A stretch of 5,465 nucleotides of DNA from JBMNKL01 sp050261495 (lineage in GTDB: Bacteria > Bacillota > Clostridia > Acetivibrionales > DTU013). Below, piece after piece: positions 1 through 5,430 of the stretch. The translations under genes and the position numbers were made by a program. The notes beneath the pieces are model-generated. The model saw only the letters and a program-made list of their open reading frames with translations. It searched no databases and was not told where the DNA came from. The stretch covers positions 1-5,465 of the forward strand of contig JBLNDI010000153.1 in assembly GCA_050261495.1 (NCBI GenBank). The letters are read 5' to 3'. Positions within the stretch are counted from its first letter, which is position 1; the number at the start of each line of letters is the position of its first letter.

Positions 1-203
1 CAAAAGTTACTTTTAACGAAGAACGCTGCAAGGGCTGCACGCTTTGTGTTTCTGTTTGCCCCAGGAAAATAGTTGTAATGGATACTGAAAAATTTAACAT
101 TAAAGGCTTTCATCCTGCGACGGTGAAAGAAATGGACAAGTGTATAGGGTGCGCTTTCTGTGCGATTATCTGCCCGGATTGCGTGATAGAAGTAGAGAAG
201 TGA
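1..203 (+). CDS. 2-oxoacid:ferredoxin oxidoreductase delta (ferredoxin-like) subunit, 5'-truncated
   Basis: The reading frame starts at base 3 and runs to TGA at 201-203, giving 66 visible residues. Two complete [4Fe-4S] motifs are present: CKGCTLCVSVCP (Cys 9, 12, 15, 19 counted from the first full codon) and CIGCAFCAIICP (Cys 47, 50, 53, 57), followed by an extra Cys60. This is the 2x[4Fe-4S] ferredoxin fold of the small delta subunit in four-subunit oxidoreductases. In this family it carries electrons from the TPP/cluster site in beta to free ferredoxin. The visible start (KVTFNEERC) closely resembles the beginning of such proteins, so probably only a few residues lie outside the window. 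It is followed after 15 nt by the alpha subunit and is clearly co-transcribed. The order delta-alpha-beta-gamma is what assigns it to this complex rather than to a free ferredoxin. The start codon and promoter are not visible. Confidence 0.92.
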   Translation, partial: KVTFNEERCKGCTLCVSVCPRKIVVMDTEKFNIKGFHPATVKEMDKCIGCAFCAIICPDCVIEVEK

Positions 204-205
204 TT

Positions 206-212
206 GGGGGAG
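206..212 (+). promoter_or_regulatory. Shine-Dalgarno GGGGGAG deciding the alpha-subunit start
   Basis: GGGGGAG sits 6 nt upstream of ATG at 219-221, ideal spacing. The in-frame TTG at 204 lies upstream of this site and so cannot use it. The start is therefore placed at 219, not at 204. Confidence 0.8.
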
Positions 213-218
213 CAATTA

Positions 219-1271
219 ATGGGTGAAAAGGTATTGATGAAAGGAAACGAAGTAATCGCCGAGGCCGCTCTCAGGGCGGGCTGCAGGTGTTATTTCGGTT
301 ATCCCATAACGCCCCAGACCGAGGTGGCGCATTACTTCGCAAAAAAAATGCCCCAGTACGGAGGCACTTTTATACAAGCGGAAAGCGAAATTGCCGCCAT
401 GAACATGGTTTACGGCGCGGCAAGCGCGGGGGCGAGAGTCATGACATCGTCGTCCAGCCCTGGAATCAGCTTGAAGCAGGAGGCTATATCATATTGCGCC
501 TGTGCCGAATTACCGGCCGTAATAGTCAATATCGTCAGGGCAGGACCGGGACTTGGAGGAATACTGGCATCGCAGTGCGACTACTTCCAGGCCGTAAAAG
601 GCGGCGGACACGGCGATTACAGGATGGTTGTCCTAGCGCCGTGCAGCGTCCAGGAACTGTATGAACTGACCGTGGAAGCGTTCAACATAGCCGACAAGTA
701 CAGGACGCTCTGCATGATCATGGGCGACGGGATGCTCGGGCAGATGATGGAACCTGTCGAATTCAGGGACAGCGAGGAAATCTTCCAGGCGGACAAGAGC
801 TGGGCCGTTACGGGCACCGGAATGAAGAGGGAGCACAATATCATCACTTCCATTTACATTGAGCCCGAGGTGTTGGAAAACCACAATCTCAAGCTGCAGG
901 CCAAGTACAGGAAGATAGCCGAAAACGAAACCAGGACGGAGGTCGTGAATTGTGACGGGGCGGATGTCATAGTAGCTGCTTATGGAACCGTTGCCAGGAT
1001 TATAAAGAACGTAATAAAAATAGCCGAAACAGAGGGGATAAAGGTCGGGCTGATCAGGCCCGTAACACTCTGGCCCTTCCCATCGGCTGTATTTGATAAA
1101 TATGCCGAGGTCCCGAAAGCCTTCCTTTCGGTAGAGATGAGCGCCGGCCAGATGGTGGAGGATGTCAGGCTTGCGGTGAACGGCAGAAAGCCGGTATATT
1201 TCCACGGCAGAATGGGCGGAATGATTCCCACCCAAAAGGAAATACTGGACAAGATCAAGTCGATTTTATAA
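219..1271 (+). CDS. vorB: 2-oxoacid:ferredoxin oxidoreductase subunit alpha, VorB-type
   Basis: The protein has 350 residues from ATG 219, the expected length for a separate alpha subunit of a four-subunit 2-oxoacid:ferredoxin oxidoreductase. It carries the pyrimidine-binding TPP domain at the N-terminus: GYPITPQTE at residues 27-35, the AESE segment at 54-57 holding the family's conserved acidic residue, TSSSSPG at 76-82, RAGPGLGG at 107-114 and GGGHGDYR at 128-135. The C-terminal transketolase-like domain II spans roughly residues 235-350, with IRPVTLWPFP and the VEMSAGQM segment. With beta it forms the site that decarboxylates a 2-oxoacid to acyl-CoA while reducing ferredoxin, in the cytoplasm. 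The overall pattern resembles clostridial proteins annotated as the 3-methyl-2-oxobutanoate (2-ketoisovalerate) dehydrogenase subunit VorB. Substrate choice between branched-chain 2-oxoacids and 2-oxoglutarate (KorA) cannot be settled from motifs. It lies 15 nt after delta and 16 nt before beta. Confidence 0.93.
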   Translation: MGEKVLMKGNEVIAEAALRAGCRCYFGYPITPQTEVAHYFAKKMPQYGGTFIQAESEIAAMNMVYGAASAGARVMTSSSSPGISLKQEAISYCACAELPAVIVNIVRAGPGLGGILASQCDYFQAVKGGGHGDYRMVVLAPCSVQELYELTVEAFNIADKYRTLCMIMGDGMLGQMMEPVEFRDSEEIFQADKSWAVTGTGMKREHNIITSIYIEPEVLENHNLKLQAKYRKIAENETRTEVVNCDGADVIVAAYGTVARIIKNVIKIAETEGIKVGLIRPVTLWPFPSAVFDKYAEVPKAFLSVEMSAGQMVEDVRLAVNGRKPVYFHGRMGGMIPTQKEILDKIKSIL

Positions 1272-1273
1272 TC

Positions 1274-1280
1274 AAGGGAG
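1274..1280 (+). promoter_or_regulatory. Shine-Dalgarno AAGGGAG deciding the beta-subunit start
   Basis: AAGGGAG ends 7 nt before ATG 1288. An in-frame TTG at 1282 is only 1 nt from this site, too close to be used, so the protein should start at 1288 (MAKVFQKP). Confidence 0.8.
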
Positions 1281-1287
1281 ATTGACA

Positions 1288-2034
1288 ATGGCTAAAGTAT
1301 TTCAAAAACCACACGCGCTGAGGGATGTGCAAATGCACTATTGCCCGGGTTGCACCCACGGCATCATCCACCGGCTGATAGCCGAGGTCATCGATGAATT
1401 GGGCATAGAAGGCAGCACCGTAGGTGTTTCTCCGGTTGGCTGCTCATATAATAACTACCTGTACTTCAATTGCGATATGGTACAAGCGGCCCACGGCAGG
1501 GCGCCGGCTGTCGCAACCGGGATTAAGAGAGTGAACCCCGGAAATGTAGTTTTCACTTACCAGGGGGACGGGGATCTGGCCGCCATAGGAACGGCGGAAA
1601 TAGTCCATGCCGCCAACCGCGGTGAAAAGATAACTACGATATTTATTAATAATGCCATATACGGCATGACGTCCGGCCAGATGGCTCCTACGACGCTGGT
1701 CGGGCAGGTTACCACGACGTCTCCTTTCGGAAGGAAGCCCGAAATCGAGGGATACCCGATAAATGTTTGCGAAATGCTTTCCACTTTAAAAGGGGCTGCC
1801 TTCGTGGAACGCGTCTCAACTCATAACATCAAGAATATAAATAATGCTAAAAAAGCTATAATGAAAGCCTTCAAAGTACAGCTCCAGGGCATTGGATTTT
1901 CATTGGTCGAAGTCCTCTCCTCATGTCCTACCAATTGGGGCATGGACCCTGTCCAGGCATTAAAGTGGATAGAAGAAAAAATGACATTGCAATACCCGAT
2001 TGGCAATTTCAAGGGAAAGGACCTGGAGGTGTAG
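1288..2034 (+). CDS. 2-oxoacid:ferredoxin oxidoreductase subunit beta (TPP-binding)
   Basis: The protein has 248 residues from ATG 1288, normal for a separate beta subunit. The TPP diphosphate/Mg-binding motif is complete: GDGD at residues 93-96 and the paired asparagines at 121-122 (FINNAIYGMTSGQ). Four cysteines sit where the proximal [4Fe-4S] cluster is bound in this family: CPGC (Cys 19 and 22), GCS (Cys 52) and SSCPTNW (Cys 213). Beta binds TPP with alpha, forms the hydroxyalkyl-TPP intermediate and passes electrons through its cluster to the delta subunit. No residue expected for activity is missing. It is the third gene of the operon, 16 nt after alpha and 5 nt before gamma. KorB or VorA would be the usual names, depending on substrate; I leave the symbol blank because the substrate is not determined. 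Confidence 0.94.
   Translation: MAKVFQKPHALRDVQMHYCPGCTHGIIHRLIAEVIDELGIEGSTVGVSPVGCSYNNYLYFNCDMVQAAHGRAPAVATGIKRVNPGNVVFTYQGDGDLAAIGTAEIVHAANRGEKITTIFINNAIYGMTSGQMAPTTLVGQVTTTSPFGRKPEIEGYPINVCEMLSTLKGAAFVERVSTHNIKNINNAKKAIMKAFKVQLQGIGFSLVEVLSSCPTNWGMDPVQALKWIEEKMTLQYPIGNFKGKDLEV
2025..2031 (+). promoter_or_regulatory. Shine-Dalgarno GGAGGTG inside the end of beta, deciding the gamma start
   Basis: GGAGGTG overlaps the last codons of the beta gene and ends 8 nt before ATG 2040. A second purine site, GGAG at 2034-2037, is too close to be the main one. This supports translation starting at 2040 and suggests coupling of gamma to beta translation. Confidence 0.75.
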
Positions 2035-2039
2035 GAGAT

Positions 2040-2594
2040 ATGGCTCAATTTGACATTATCATTTCGGGTTTCGGCGGACAGGGCATACAGGCTGCAGGCA
2101 AGCTGCTGGCCTATGTCGGGATGCTGGAGAATAAATATGTGTCGTTCCTGCCTTCGTACGGTCCGGAAATGAGAGGCGGTACTTCAAATTGCCATGTGAT
2201 TATATCCGACGAACCTATCGGGTCGCCGATATTGAACAGCGCAACCGTCGTTATAGCGATGAACAGGCCGTCGCTGGACAAGTTTGAGAGTTTCCTTGCA
2301 CCCGGGGGCATTTTGCTGGTAGACAGCTCACTGGTAAACAGGAGCGTTTCGCGCAAGGATATAAAGGCAATTGAGATACCTGCGTCACGGATTGCTTCGG
2401 ACATGGGGAACCAGGCATTCGCGAATATTGTTATGCTGGGAAAGCTTATTTCCGAAACAGGCGTTGTTACACCGGAATATTTTGAAAAAGGATTGAAAAA
2501 GATACTGCCTGAAAACAAGCATTACCTGGTCCCGGAGGAAATGAAGGCCCTTCGGTTGGGAATGAACTATTCTTCTGTCGCAGCCCAAGTATAA
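2040..2594 (+). CDS. 2-oxoacid:ferredoxin oxidoreductase subunit gamma
   Basis: The protein has 184 residues from ATG 2040. The open frame extends upstream to 1923, but that part overlaps beta and reads as non-protein-like sequence, and the good ribosome site points to 2040. The N-terminus is FDIIISGFGGQG, with the glycine-rich GFGGQG at residues 10-15, and is followed by PSYGPEMRGGTSN at 38-50. Both are hallmarks of the gamma / catalytic domain of pyruvate/ketoisovalerate oxidoreductases (POR family). In this family the domain completes the alpha-beta core and is implicated in CoA handling. The length matches typical gamma subunits. It closes the operon; the only genes after it are a convergent one and unrelated ones. 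The stop codon falls inside the first copy of a diverged direct repeat (2589-2611). Confidence 0.93.
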   Translation: MAQFDIIISGFGGQGIQAAGKLLAYVGMLENKYVSFLPSYGPEMRGGTSNCHVIISDEPIGSPILNSATVVIAMNRPSLDKFESFLAPGGILLVDSSLVNRSVSRKDIKAIEIPASRIASDMGNQAFANIVMLGKLISETGVVTPEYFEKGLKKILPENKHYLVPEEMKALRLGMNYSSVAAQV

Positions 2595-2665
2595 TAGCTG
2601 GCGTGCCGGGGTAAAGCCTGCGTACAACAGGACAAAAACTGTGTACAATAGCTGACATGCCCGGG
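2589..2665. repeat. Diverged direct repeat pair at the end of the oxidoreductase operon
   Basis: Bases 2589-2611 and 2643-2665 align without gaps at 19 of 23 positions (shared core AATAGCTG and a CC/GGG end), 54 bp apart. Similarity weakly continues to about 2621 and 2677. A shorter related stretch, GTACAACAG at 2622-2630, lies between and can pair with CTGTGTAC at 2639-2646 across an A-rich 8-nt loop with one bulged base. The gamma stop codon lies in the first copy. The function is unknown. There is no U-tract in a position that would make the hairpin a classical terminator for either flanking gene. Confidence 0.5.
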
Positions 2666-2681
2666 CACAGAACCCGCGGTT

Positions 2682-3002
2682 TTATTGAACACGCATGACA
2701 GCTTGCGGTGTGGACGTGTAGGATATGTTTTCAAAAGTATATCCATCAAATCTATGCTCGTGCATGCTGTTGCTTTCCAGCAGGCCATCCATCCTGTGGA
2801 TATGGCCGTTTTCCGTTTTAACGGGCATTCCTGTAGCCCCGAAGAAATAATGCGTATGATTCCTGTAGGATGAAACGCCGTAGTAAAAGTGAAAATGCAA
2901 TCTTTCCACGCCCAGCATGTTCCCCGTGTAACCGTGCAATATATGATTGTGGCCGTTGCTGCTCCGGCAGTCAAACCTGTATTTATGCATATGGAATTTC
3001 AT
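2682..3002 (-). CDS. YmaF-family histidine-rich small protein
   Basis: The protein has 106 residues and is read on the - strand from ATG at 3002-3000, with the strong site GGGAGG (complement of 3009-3014) 6 nt upstream. It contains 13 histidines, twelve of them in six HxH motifs: His 4/6, 18/20, 36/38, 49/51, 67/69 and 81/83. These recur in a repeating context of the form xHxH-x-x-x-G-x-T (GHNHILHGYTG, NHTHYFFGATG, GHIHRMDG, MHEHRFDGYT). This arrangement matches my recollection of the YmaF family (named after Bacillus subtilis YmaF), whose function is not established. There is no signal peptide or membrane segment. The regular HxH spacing suggests metal binding, which is inference. It is convergent with the oxidoreductase operon and divergent from rubrerythrin across 147 bp. 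Other frames over the same bases give only out-of-frame shadows. Confidence 0.82.
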   Translation of the reverse strand: MKFHMHKYRFDCRSSNGHNHILHGYTGNMLGVERLHFHFYYGVSSYRNHTHYFFGATGMPVKTENGHIHRMDGLLESNSMHEHRFDGYTFENISYTSTPQAVMRVQ

Positions 3003-3005
3003 GGT

Positions 3006-3019
3006 TAACCTCCCGGTTA
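3006..3019 (-). promoter_or_regulatory. Small hairpin enclosing the ymaF-like Shine-Dalgarno site
   Basis: On the - strand the leader reads TAACC-GGGA-GGTTA: a 5-bp perfect stem closed by a GNRA-type GGGA tetraloop. The ribosome site GGGAGG is split between the loop and the 3' arm, ending 6 nt before the ATG. It may lower or tune initiation, but with only five pairs (two of them G-C) it could also be chance. Confidence 0.35.
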
Positions 3020-3065
3020 TGTTCTTTGTCTTATGTTATGCATATTTAAAAAGATTATTAGCTGC

Positions 3066-3079
3066 ATTTATATGTAAAT
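3066..3079. promoter_or_regulatory. AT-rich inverted repeat in the divergent region (possible operator)
   Basis: ATTTA-TATG-TAAAT is a perfect 5-bp inverted repeat centred between the ymaF-like gene and rubrerythrin. Clostridial rubrerythrins are often controlled by the peroxide sensor PerR, whose sites are AT-rich inverted repeats. This one does not match the PerR consensus closely, so the operator call is weak. Confidence 0.2.
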
Positions 3080-3105
3080 AATATCTGTTAATTTGAACAA
3101 TACTG

Positions 3106-3116
3106 TGGTATATAAA
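3106..3116 (+). promoter_or_regulatory. Possible extended -10 promoter for rubrerythrin
   Basis: TGGTATATAAA gives an extended -10 (TG-N-TATATA at 3106-3114) or an overlapping TATAAA at 3111-3116, about 34-44 bp before the start codon. TTGAAC at 3093-3098 looks like a -35 but is only 10-12 bp upstream, too close. No well-spaced -35 is present, which fits an extended -10 promoter or an activated one. Confidence 0.35.
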
Positions 3117-3149
3117 AAACGATATTAAATGTGATACTGGGAGGTTGTT

Positions 3150-3743
3150 ATGAAAAGTCTCAAAGGCACTAAAACCCTTGAAAATCTTATGAAAGCATTT
3201 GCCGGAGAATCACAGGCGCGCAACAGGTATACCTTCTATGCTTCGATTGCCGCCAAGGAAGGCTACAAGCAGATTGAGGCAATTTTCCTGGAAACTGCCG
3301 ACAATGAGAAAGAGCATGCAAAGAGGTTCTTTAAACTTGCGCTGGCGGGCATGGAAGGAGAGATTCCGGCCGGGGTTGATATAGCCGCTGCCTACCCGCT
3401 TGCAATGGGAAACACGCTTAATAATTTGAAATATGCCGCAATGGGTGAGAACGAGGAATGGTCCAAATTGTACCCCGATTTTGCCAAGGTGGCTGAAGAA
3501 GAAGGCTTCGATGAAGTTGCGACGGCATTTAAAATGGTAGCCAAAGTGGAAAAGCATCATGAAGAAAGGTATCAAAAGTTGTATGACAATGTGAAGAACA
3601 ACAAGGTATTCCAGAAGGACGGGACCGTATCCTGGATCTGCAGGAACTGCGGGTATGTGCACGTAGGAAGCAGCGCTCCGGAAACATGCCCGTCATGCTT
3701 GCATCCCAAGGCTTATTTCGAACTGCTTAAGGAGAATTATTAA
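3150..3743 (+). CDS. Rubrerythrin (diiron peroxidase with C-terminal rubredoxin domain)
   Basis: The protein has 197 residues, and ATG 3150 follows GGGAGG at 3139-3144 by 5 nt. Residues 1-150 form the ferritin-like four-helix domain with the full diiron ligand set: Glu20 (FAGESQARNRY), Glu53 and His56 (ExxH), Glu100 and Glu103 (GENEEW), and Glu134 and His137 (ExxH in VEKHHEER). Residues 160-190 form the rubredoxin-like domain with the Fe(Cys)4 site CRNC (Cys 164, 167) and CPSC (Cys 180, 183). Length and domain order match classical rubrerythrin. In anaerobes this cytoplasmic enzyme reduces hydrogen peroxide to water using electrons delivered through rubredoxin. The name rbr would fit. It is apparently monocistronic, divergent from the ymaF-like gene, with a terminator only 222 nt beyond its stop. 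Regulation by peroxide is usual for the family, but no clear operator is seen here. Confidence 0.97.
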   Translation: MKSLKGTKTLENLMKAFAGESQARNRYTFYASIAAKEGYKQIEAIFLETADNEKEHAKRFFKLALAGMEGEIPAGVDIAAAYPLAMGNTLNNLKYAAMGENEEWSKLYPDFAKVAEEEGFDEVATAFKMVAKVEKHHEERYQKLYDNVKNNKVFQKDGTVSWICRNCGYVHVGSSAPETCPSCLHPKAYFELLKENY

Positions 3744-3965
3744 GAGTATCAACGCACAATCATACAGGTACGGTTCTTTGTTTTAAGGCCGAGAGCCAGC
3801 GGGCAGGAATAGTTCAGTGAGCAGTAATAGTTATTTGTTTTGTTAATCCGGCCATTTTCCGGACCGGATGCAGGGCGAAAGATACGAAATGAAATTTCAT
3901 AGTAACTTAAACCGCAAATGAGCAACCCTATCCGAAAGATTAAAATTATCCTTATCCAATCCGGC
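3744..3965 (+). other. Noncoding stretch after rubrerythrin, long 3' UTR or unidentified RNA
   Basis: No convincing gene is seen in these 222 bases. It holds several short repeats and pairings. AATCCGGCCA occurs at 3845-3854 and 3958-3967, CGAAAGAT at 3876-3883 and 3933-3940, and AATAGTT at 3808-3814 and 3826-3832. A perfect 12-bp palindrome, ATGAAATTTCAT, lies at 3889-3900. CCGGAT at 3864-3869 can pair either with ATCCGG at 3846-3851 (local hairpin) or with the second copy at 3959-3964, which would enclose about 90 nt directly against the terminator. No promoter of its own is evident, and it matches no riboswitch or known RNA core that I recognise. Read-through from rubrerythrin is the simplest explanation. 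Confidence 0.4.
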
Positions 3966-3998
3966 CAAATCCGCCATTCAATGGCGGATTTGCTTTTT
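3966..3998 (+). terminator. Intrinsic (Rho-independent) terminator
   Basis: A perfect 12-bp stem, CAAATCCGCCAT (3966-3977) pairing with ATGGCGGATTTG (3981-3992), is closed by the 3-nt loop TCA and followed by C and five T. It ends transcripts from rubrerythrin or from the unassigned sequence before it. The -35 box of the next gene begins 2 bases later, insulating the two units. Confidence 0.9.
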
Positions 3999-3999
3999 G

Positions 4000-4028
4000 G
4001 TGACACGCCGCATATTTAATGCTATTAT
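4000..4028 (+). promoter_or_regulatory. Sigma-A-type promoter of the CapA-family gene
   Basis: GTGACA (4000-4005, 5 of 6 to TTGACA) and TATTAT (4023-4028, 5 of 6 to TATAAT) are separated by exactly 17 bp. Transcription would start near 4035, leaving a leader of about 37 nt with GGGAG at 4061-4065, 6 nt before the ATG. Confidence 0.7.
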
Positions 4029-4071
4029 ATATCTGACAAGTTATTCTTAAAAGTATGCCAGGGAGAGAAAA

Positions 4072-5379
4072 ATGAAACCCTTCAAAATAGTTTTGTTCGC
4101 ATTAGCTTTTTTATTATTTGCTGCGGTAGCATACATGGCAATATCCGGCAAGGGCATTCAGCAACTGGCGGTAATGCTAGAAATTACTCCACCTGAAACC
4201 GCTCATTCCGAAACCGCTCAACATGGAACTGGTTCTCCCGAAACCACTTCTCCCGGGACTGCTCCATCCGAAACCCAGGACAGCGGCAGTTTCAATGAAA
4301 ACGCTGATACTGCCGGAAATACGGTTCAAGGCACTTCACAGTCTGCCGGTACAGCATCGCAGGCGGTTGATTCGAACCCGTCCGGTAATGAGGAGCCGCG
4401 CAAGCCAGAGATCCGTTTCATGGCAGTCGGAGATATCATGCTTGGCAGGGGTGTGGGCATGAGGCTAAGGAGAGCTGGCGATTACCGGAAGGCGTTTGAA
4501 AAGGTTTCCTCTTATCTCAATAGCGGCGATATTGTATTTGCAAATCTTGAAACGCCGCTGACAACGAGTACCCATGGACTTGACAAGGACCGCAAAATCG
4601 TTTTGAAGGCCGAACCCGAATCAGTCGCCGCACTGACAAGCGCCGGAATTAATCTCGTAAGCCTGGCAAACAACCATATAATGGACTATTACGAAAAAGG
4701 CCTTATGGATACAATAGAACTGCTTGACCGTAATGACATTGCCCATGCGGGAGGCGGGAAAAACATCGATGAAGCGAGAAAACCCGCCATTATTGAAAAA
4801 AACGGCTTAAAGATAGGACTGTTGGCATATACCGATATGGCGGAGCTTGTATTCGCAGGCAACCCGTATCTTTCCTTTGCGGCCGGAAAGGAAAAATCAG
4901 GGGTCGCACCGAGAAAATACGAAATTGTCATGGAAGACGTGGCAAAAGCAAGGGACCGGGTGGATATTCTCGCCGTTTCATTGCATTGGGGAATTGAAGA
5001 AAGTTTTAGAATATCGCCGGAGCAGGTGGAGTTTGCCCGCAGCCTGATAGATAACGGCGTGGACCTGGTGCTCGGCCATCATCCCCACCAGTTCCAGGGC
5101 ATCGAAATGTACAAGGGGAAGCCCATAATATACAGCATGGGGAATATATTGTTCGACCAGAACGATCCGGAAAACATGGAGTCTTTTATAGTCGATATGC
5201 GCTATGAAGGAAACGAGCTTAAAGAGTTTGAAGCAATTCCGGTCAGGATTCTCGAAAAATCATACGTAGAGATCCAGGAAGGCGAGGATGCGGTAAAAAT
5301 GCTTGAAAGGCAAGCCGAACTATGCCGGAAGCTCGGTACGAATCCCGCTGTGGAGGACTCGAAACTTGTATTCAAATGA
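4072..5379 (+). CDS. CapA-family (PGA_cap) membrane-anchored metallophosphatase-like protein
   Basis: The protein has 435 residues; ATG 4072 has a good GGGAG site. Residues about 5-24 are a hydrophobic segment after MKPFK with no lipobox cysteine, so an uncleaved anchor or signal peptide, placing the rest outside the membrane. Residues 40-112 are a Ser/Thr/Pro/Glu-rich low-complexity linker. Residues 113-395 are the CapA / poly-gamma-glutamate-capsule domain (calcineurin-like fold): GDIMLGR at 120-126, NLETPLT at 158-164, ANNHIMDY at 199-206, HWGIE at 305-309, GHHPHQFQG at 335-343 and SMGNILFDQ at 355-363. These hold the Asp, Glu, Asn and His residues expected for metal binding. Family members support poly-gamma-glutamate or capsule export and attachment in some species, but no capB or capC homologue is in this window, so a capsule role is not supported here. 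The substrate is unknown. It has its own promoter and is flanked by terminators, so is probably monocistronic. Confidence 0.9.
   Translation: MKPFKIVLFALAFLLFAAVAYMAISGKGIQQLAVMLEITPPETAHSETAQHGTGSPETTSPGTAPSETQDSGSFNENADTAGNTVQGTSQSAGTASQAVDSNPSGNEEPRKPEIRFMAVGDIMLGRGVGMRLRRAGDYRKAFEKVSSYLNSGDIVFANLETPLTTSTHGLDKDRKIVLKAEPESVAALTSAGINLVSLANNHIMDYYEKGLMDTIELLDRNDIAHAGGGKNIDEARKPAIIEKNGLKIGLLAYTDMAELVFAGNPYLSFAAGKEKSGVAPRKYEIVMEDVAKARDRVDILAVSLHWGIEESFRISPEQVEFARSLIDNGVDLVLGHHPHQFQGIEMYKGKPIIYSMGNILFDQNDPENMESFIVDMRYEGNELKEFEAIPVRILEKSYVEIQEGEDAVKMLERQAELCRKLGTNPAVEDSKLVFK
4192..4281 (+). repeat. Six tandem 15-bp units encoding pentapeptide repeats in the CapA linker
   Basis: Six in-frame 15-base units encode residues 41-70 with the pattern [P/S/H]-[E/G]-T-x-x; Thr is invariant in the third position. 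Units 1, 2, 4 and 6 share the nucleotide core GAAACC (for example PETAH, SETAQ, PETTS). Units 3 and 5 have Gly in place of Glu. The array lies just after the membrane anchor and is likely an extended, possibly glycosylated, wall-spanning spacer that can change length by replication slippage. Confidence 0.75.
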
Positions 5380-5423
5380 AACGGTGCCGGTTGACCATCA
5401 AGGATGATCAACCGGCGCCGTTT
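5379..5423. terminator. Long hairpin, probable bidirectional terminator
   Basis: Arms 5380-5399 and 5403-5422 pair over 20 positions with one G-U wobble and one C-A mismatch around the 3-nt loop AAG, and A5379/T5423 can extend the stem. It begins at the last base of the CapA stop codon. The T-tract is short on the + strand (TTT) and moderate on the - strand (TTTCATTT), so termination efficiency is uncertain. The position between two apparently convergent genes favours a shared terminator. Confidence 0.65.
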
Positions 5424-5430
5424 GACCGTG

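Noticed and set aside
633..1235. 200-codon open frame antisense to the alpha subunit
   Set aside because: It lies entirely inside a well-conserved gene on the opposite strand, is without recognisable motifs or a ribosome site, and is typical of a shadow of a GC-moderate coding region.
1923..2039. N-terminal extension of the gamma subunit
   Set aside because: The upstream 39 codons overlap beta in another frame and do not look like the family. GGAGGTG at 2025-2031 supports ATG 2040, where the conserved FDIIISGFGGQG begins.
2658..2680. Terminator for the oxidoreductase operon formed by CGGG/CCCG before GCGGTTTTA
   Set aside because: The stem is only 4 bp with a 7-nt loop, and the T-run is separated by extra G/C bases. 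It is too weak to call.
2567..2974. 135-codon cysteine/threonine-rich open frame on the - strand
   Set aside because: It is an out-of-frame shadow of the YmaF-like gene and also overlaps the end of the gamma subunit. The 2682-3002 frame has the ribosome site and the repeated HxH family pattern.
3093..3116. Standard sigma-A promoter TTGAAC / TATAAA for rubrerythrin
   Set aside because: The spacing is only 12 bp (10 bp to the overlapping TATATA), too short for a normal -35/-10 pair; only the extended -10 is kept as a weak candidate.
3864..3965. A c-di-GMP-I (GEMM) riboswitch, suggested by AGGGCGAAAG and a later CCGCAAATGAGC
   Set aside because: The second segment does not supply the GCC needed to pair with GGC, the tetraloop helix is missing, and the downstream gene has its own promoter after the terminator.
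3749..4006. 85-codon open frame on the - strand across the rubrerythrin-capA gap
   Set aside because: Its start lies beyond the + strand terminator and it reads back through the terminator stem. There is no family resemblance or credible conserved motif, and the region looks like regulatory sequence instead.
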